This document shows positions 61,705 to 64,000 of a stretch of 64,000 nucleotides of DNA, one piece after another. Every line of letters begins with the position of its first letter. The stretch's first letter is position 1. The translations under genes were made by a program, and so were the position numbers. The DNA is from Marinifilum sp. D714 (lineage in GTDB: Bacteria; Bacteroidota; Bacteroidia; Bacteroidales; Marinifilaceae), in contig NZ_JALPNU010000010.1 in NCBI RefSeq assembly GCF_030851345.1, positions 1 to 64,000 on the forward strand. Reading direction: 5' to 3'. The notes beneath the pieces were generated by a model. It was not told where the DNA came from. It was given only the letters and a program-made list of their open reading frames with translations, and did not search any database.

Positions 61705-63477
61705 CTATTTCCCCTCACGAAATGCGTGAGTAAATTTCTTATCGTACAGTTTTGAAAATCCCGATCGGTTGTCGATGGCTTTCCCCACAACAATCATGGT
61801 AGTCATTTTCAAATTGTTTTCCTCTACTGTTTTTGCCAAAGTTTCCAGCGTACAACGGTAGATTTTTTCATCCTTCCAGGTTAGCTTGTAGCAAACCGCC
61901 ACAGGTGTTTCCGGTGGATAATGCTCCAAAAGTTGTGCCTGAACTTTTTCGGCAATGGAAGCACTCAGGTAAATACACATGGTACTTTGCGATCTGGCCA
62001 ATTTGTTCAATTGCTCACGATCTGGAATTGGCGTTCTTCCCTCACCACGAGTTAGTATGATGGTTTGCACCTCTTCTGGAATGGTAAACTGGGATTCCAA
62101 AGCTGCTGCTGCTGCCTGGAATGAAGAAATTCCCGGAGTAATGTGATAGCTCCATTTCAACTGATCCATAATGGCCATTTGTTCTTGAATAGCGCCATAA
62201 ATACAAGGATCACCAGTATGCAAACGCACCACAAACAATCCACGATCGTAATATGGTTTCATGCTTTCAATCTGAGTGATCAAATCCATGCCAGCCGAGC
62301 TATTTACCACACATCCAGGCTTTGCATAATTGGTCAATTCTTTTGGAACCAAGCTACCTGCATACAGAATCATATCTGCCGTTTGAAGCATTCTTTTTCC
62401 ACGAACAGAAACCAGTTCCGGATCGCCGGGACCTGCCCCAACAAACTCTACAAAACCTTTACGCTCGCTATTCTTATCCATTGCCAAAGCAAAAGTGAAA
62501 TGTTTATCACCAGCCTTTGCTTTTTGTTTTTCTACCAACAAAGCATTTCCCGAAAGGTGCATAGCAGCAGCTTCGGAAACGCTGTAACTTCCCGTTACCT
62601 CGCTTACTTTTTGCGATGGATTTGGAATATCATATTGTGATAATACTTCTTCGCCAAATGTATTCATTGGAATGTTCCATTTTTCGGATAATTCAATCAA
62701 TGCCTTTTCATCGGCTTTTAAATCAACCGTTCCGATAGCAGCAATAGACAGAGGAGAAATTTGCTGCGATTTCAATTTTGAAAGCAATTCCGTTTCGAAA
62801 GCCTCAAAAGGAAGATCGCGCTGACAACCTACGCCCAATTGTACAACTTTAGGACGGTAGTAAATCACTTTAGCTCCAAAATCATAAACGAATGGGGTTA
62901 CGGCCAAAATTAGCTGGTACTCTTCTAGCTTTATTTCCTCGGCACTAAAAAATACATCTACATGATCAGGTTTTTCTGTTTCCAAAACCAGACTTCCTTT
63001 ATCACGAACCTCAAGCAGCAAAGCTGTTTTTTGTCTGTTCACAAAAGCTGCCATCAATTGGGTAAGATTGCCTTTACAATCAAGGGTCCAATTGTGTTTT
63101 TCCGGCAATAAATCCAATGCCCACAATCCTGATGTATCACTAATAGTAGTAACAACAGGTGTTGCTCCCAACAGACGAGAAATATCTTCCGACAATTGAT
63201 TTGCCCCTCCCAAATGTCCCGAAACAACAGGCTGAACAAATTGTCCGTTGGCATCGATATTGATTACCGCAGGATCTGTTTTTTTATCATTTAAAAATGC
63301 TGCAATCTCGCGCACGCAAATGCCCAAAGCTCCAATAAAAATTAACGCTTCGTATTTATCCCAAAGCTCTTCGTAGTTCTTTGGCGAGCGTATAATTTCA
63401 GCCTCCAAGCCATTACTGGTAATCTGTTTGGCAAGCGCCTCTCCCTTATCGGAATGTGTGATTATTATTTTTGACAT
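61705..63477 (-). CDS. Fused CbiG and precorrin-4 C11-methyltransferase (CobM/CbiF)
   Basis: A bifunctional corrin enzyme of 590 aa. Residues 1-330 are CbiG (cobalt-precorrin-5A hydrolase): LIFIGALGICVREIAAFLND, VVSGHLGGANQLSEDISR, and QLGVGCQRDLPFE. Residues 345-590 are CobM/CbiF: FVEFVGAGPGDPELVSVRGK, VVRLHTGDPCIYGAIQEQMA, YHITPGISSFQAAAAALE and ILTRGEGRTPIP. Together they perform C11 methylation and the later ring-opening step. Such fusions are common in Bacteroidota. The gene lies between CbiJ-CbiD and CbiT in the cobalamin run. Confidence 0.9.
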   Translation of the reverse strand: MSKIIITHSDKGEALAKQITSNGLEAEIIRSPKNYEELWDKYEALIFIGALGICVREIAAFLNDKKTDPAVINIDANGQFVQPVVSGHLGGANQLSEDISRLLGATPVVTTISDTSGLWALDLLPEKHNWTLDCKGNLTQLMAAFVNRQKTALLLEVRDKGSLVLETEKPDHVDVFFSAEEIKLEEYQLILAVTPFVYDFGAKVIYYRPKVVQLGVGCQRDLPFEAFETELLSKLKSQQISPLSIAAIGTVDLKADEKALIELSEKWNIPMNTFGEEVLSQYDIPNPSQKVSEVTGSYSVSEAAAMHLSGNALLVEKQKAKAGDKHFTFALAMDKNSERKGFVEFVGAGPGDPELVSVRGKRMLQTADMILYAGSLVPKELTNYAKPGCVVNSSAGMDLITQIESMKPYYDRGLFVVRLHTGDPCIYGAIQEQMAIMDQLKWSYHITPGISSFQAAAAALESQFTIPEEVQTIILTRGEGRTPIPDREQLNKLARSQSTMCIYLSASIAEKVQAQLLEHYPPETPVAVCYKLTWKDEKIYRCTLETLAKTVEENNLKMTTMIVVGKAIDNRSGFSKLYDKKFTHAFREGK

Positions 63478-63566
63478 GATGTATTTTGTTCTGTTTTGGT
63501 CTTTACTTACTACTTATTGTTTCTCGTTGGAAACTGCAAAAAATCATCTCCCGTTTCAAATTAAGT

Positions 63567-63690
63567 TTTTCCCTTTTAGGGAATCCGCGATAACTATCGG
63601 GACTCGACAGGAAAAAGGGTGAAATAAGAAAAATATAATCAAAAAGCACCCTTCTGGCTGTCGCCATCTCCCCTAAAAGGGGAGAATTCT
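63567..63690 (+). mobile_element. MITE-like intergenic element, copy 2
   Basis: Bounded by tttcccttttaggga on the left and cccctaaaaggggag on the right, with cgacagg, aaagggtga and aaaagcaccctt inside. It aligns with the reverse complement of 29,118-29,219. The 13 central extra bases (cgcgataactatc) have no equivalent in copy 1. Confidence 0.6.
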
Positions 63691-63692
63691 AA

Positions 63693-63731
63693 TTTTTTTA
63701 TTGAGAGCCTCACTTGAAGTGAGACCCTCAA
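63693..63731. repeat. Double-hairpin repeat, copy 3 (right half only)
   Basis: Matches the second hairpin of the copies at 29,341 and 31,692: attttttta ttgagagcct, then cacttgaagtgagaccctc. Its last bases contain the stop codon of the neighbouring CbiT gene. Confidence 0.6.
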
Positions 63732-64000
63732 AATATATCTAATTTTCCTTCTTTTTTCTCGGCTATTAATATCGTTATCGGATTAAATTCATCAACACTC
63801 ACCAGCATTTCATGCGTTCTGTGATAGGAATTTGTTTTGCACCACTGCTTAAATCCAAGTTTGCTTTTTTCGCTCACCGAATTGAATGCAATGATTCCAC
63901 CTTCCAGCAAATGCAAATGAATATCATCCAGAACTGCATCCATTTTTCCACCATAACCGCCAACAAAAACGGCATCTGGTTTTTCTATTTCTGCCTTATC
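63728..64000 (-). CDS. Precorrin-6Y methyltransferase, CbiT part (partial, 3' end)
   Basis: C-terminal 90 residues of a CbiT domain, running off the right edge of the window: DAVFVGGYGGKMDAVLDDIH and LEGGIIAFNSVSEKSK are the CbiT methyltransferase core (the family reads DAVFIGGSGG). The last codon before the stop (TTT TGA) lies at 63,728-63,733. Whether it is fused to CbiE (CobL form) cannot be seen. It is the third cobalamin gene in this run. Confidence 0.82.
   Translation of the reverse strand, partial: DKAEIEKPDAVFVGGYGGKMDAVLDDIHLHLLEGGIIAFNSVSEKSKLGFKQWCKTNSYHRTHEMLVSVDEFNPITILIAEKKEGKLDIF

Noticed and set aside
62143-62640. 165-codon open frame on the plus strand
   Set aside because: It lies entirely antisense to the well-supported CbiG-CobM gene and its translation has no recognisable domain.

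Overview
The window is AT-rich DNA from a member of the Bacteroidota. The evidence is a SusC/SusD pair, a type III glutamine synthetase, many lipoproteins, a PorE-like OmpA lipoprotein, weak ribosome binding sites and several TAnnTTTG promoter boxes. The gene set would suit a marine Marinilabiliales/Marinifilaceae-type organism, but that placement is inferred from gene content only. I saw no rRNA, phage, insertion sequence or CRISPR array.

Layout. 1-14,050: mostly housekeeping on the minus strand (K+ channel, DUF2851, pyrF, prfA, purM, PorE-like lipoprotein, glutamine synthetase III), ending with an unusual pair of exported proteins, a CotH-like atypical kinase and a PPP/Shewanella-like phosphatase. 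14,297-43,180: about 29 kb devoted to capturing and breaking down peptidoglycan. 43,504-54,216: M20 dipeptidase, DUF3109, gpmI, three identical tRNA-Phe genes around an S41 protease and a frameshifted GIY-YIG gene, an M16 protease, an O-methyltransferase, a histidine phosphatase and selD-yedF. 54,321-59,639: a secreted endonuclease/phosphatase-family protein, a small Cys-rich membrane protein next to an OprC/NosA-type copper TonB receptor, and a 5'-nucleotidase. 59,704-64,000: a cobalamin (corrin ring) cluster with fused enzymes CbiJ-CbiD and CbiG-CobM, then the 3' end of CbiT, cut by the window edge.

The peptidoglycan locus is the main system here. Outside the cytoplasm it encodes SusC/SusD uptake, a DigH-like GHL10 glycosidase, NamZ exo-muramidase, a large multidomain amidase, a DUF1460 NlpC/P60 amidase, a YkfC-like NlpC/P60 endopeptidase, an exported dipeptide epimerase and a transglutaminase-like lipoprotein. 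The inner membrane has an AmpG-like permease and a DUF5009 protein (the family I associate with MurT/NagX). In the cytoplasm there are MurK, MurQ, a NagB-like/LmbE deacetylase fusion, a SpoIID-like protein without any signal peptide, a tandem GNAT, a HIT-like DUF4922 protein and a GT2 protein. A FadR-type GntR regulator sits beside murQ, and similar ACATGTTA-like sites occur in several of the locus's promoter regions. No nagZ, nagA or anmK is present in the window.

Dispersed intergenic repeats occur in both the peptidoglycan and the cobalamin regions: a MITE-like element of about 100 bp in two inverted copies, and a double-hairpin element in three copies.
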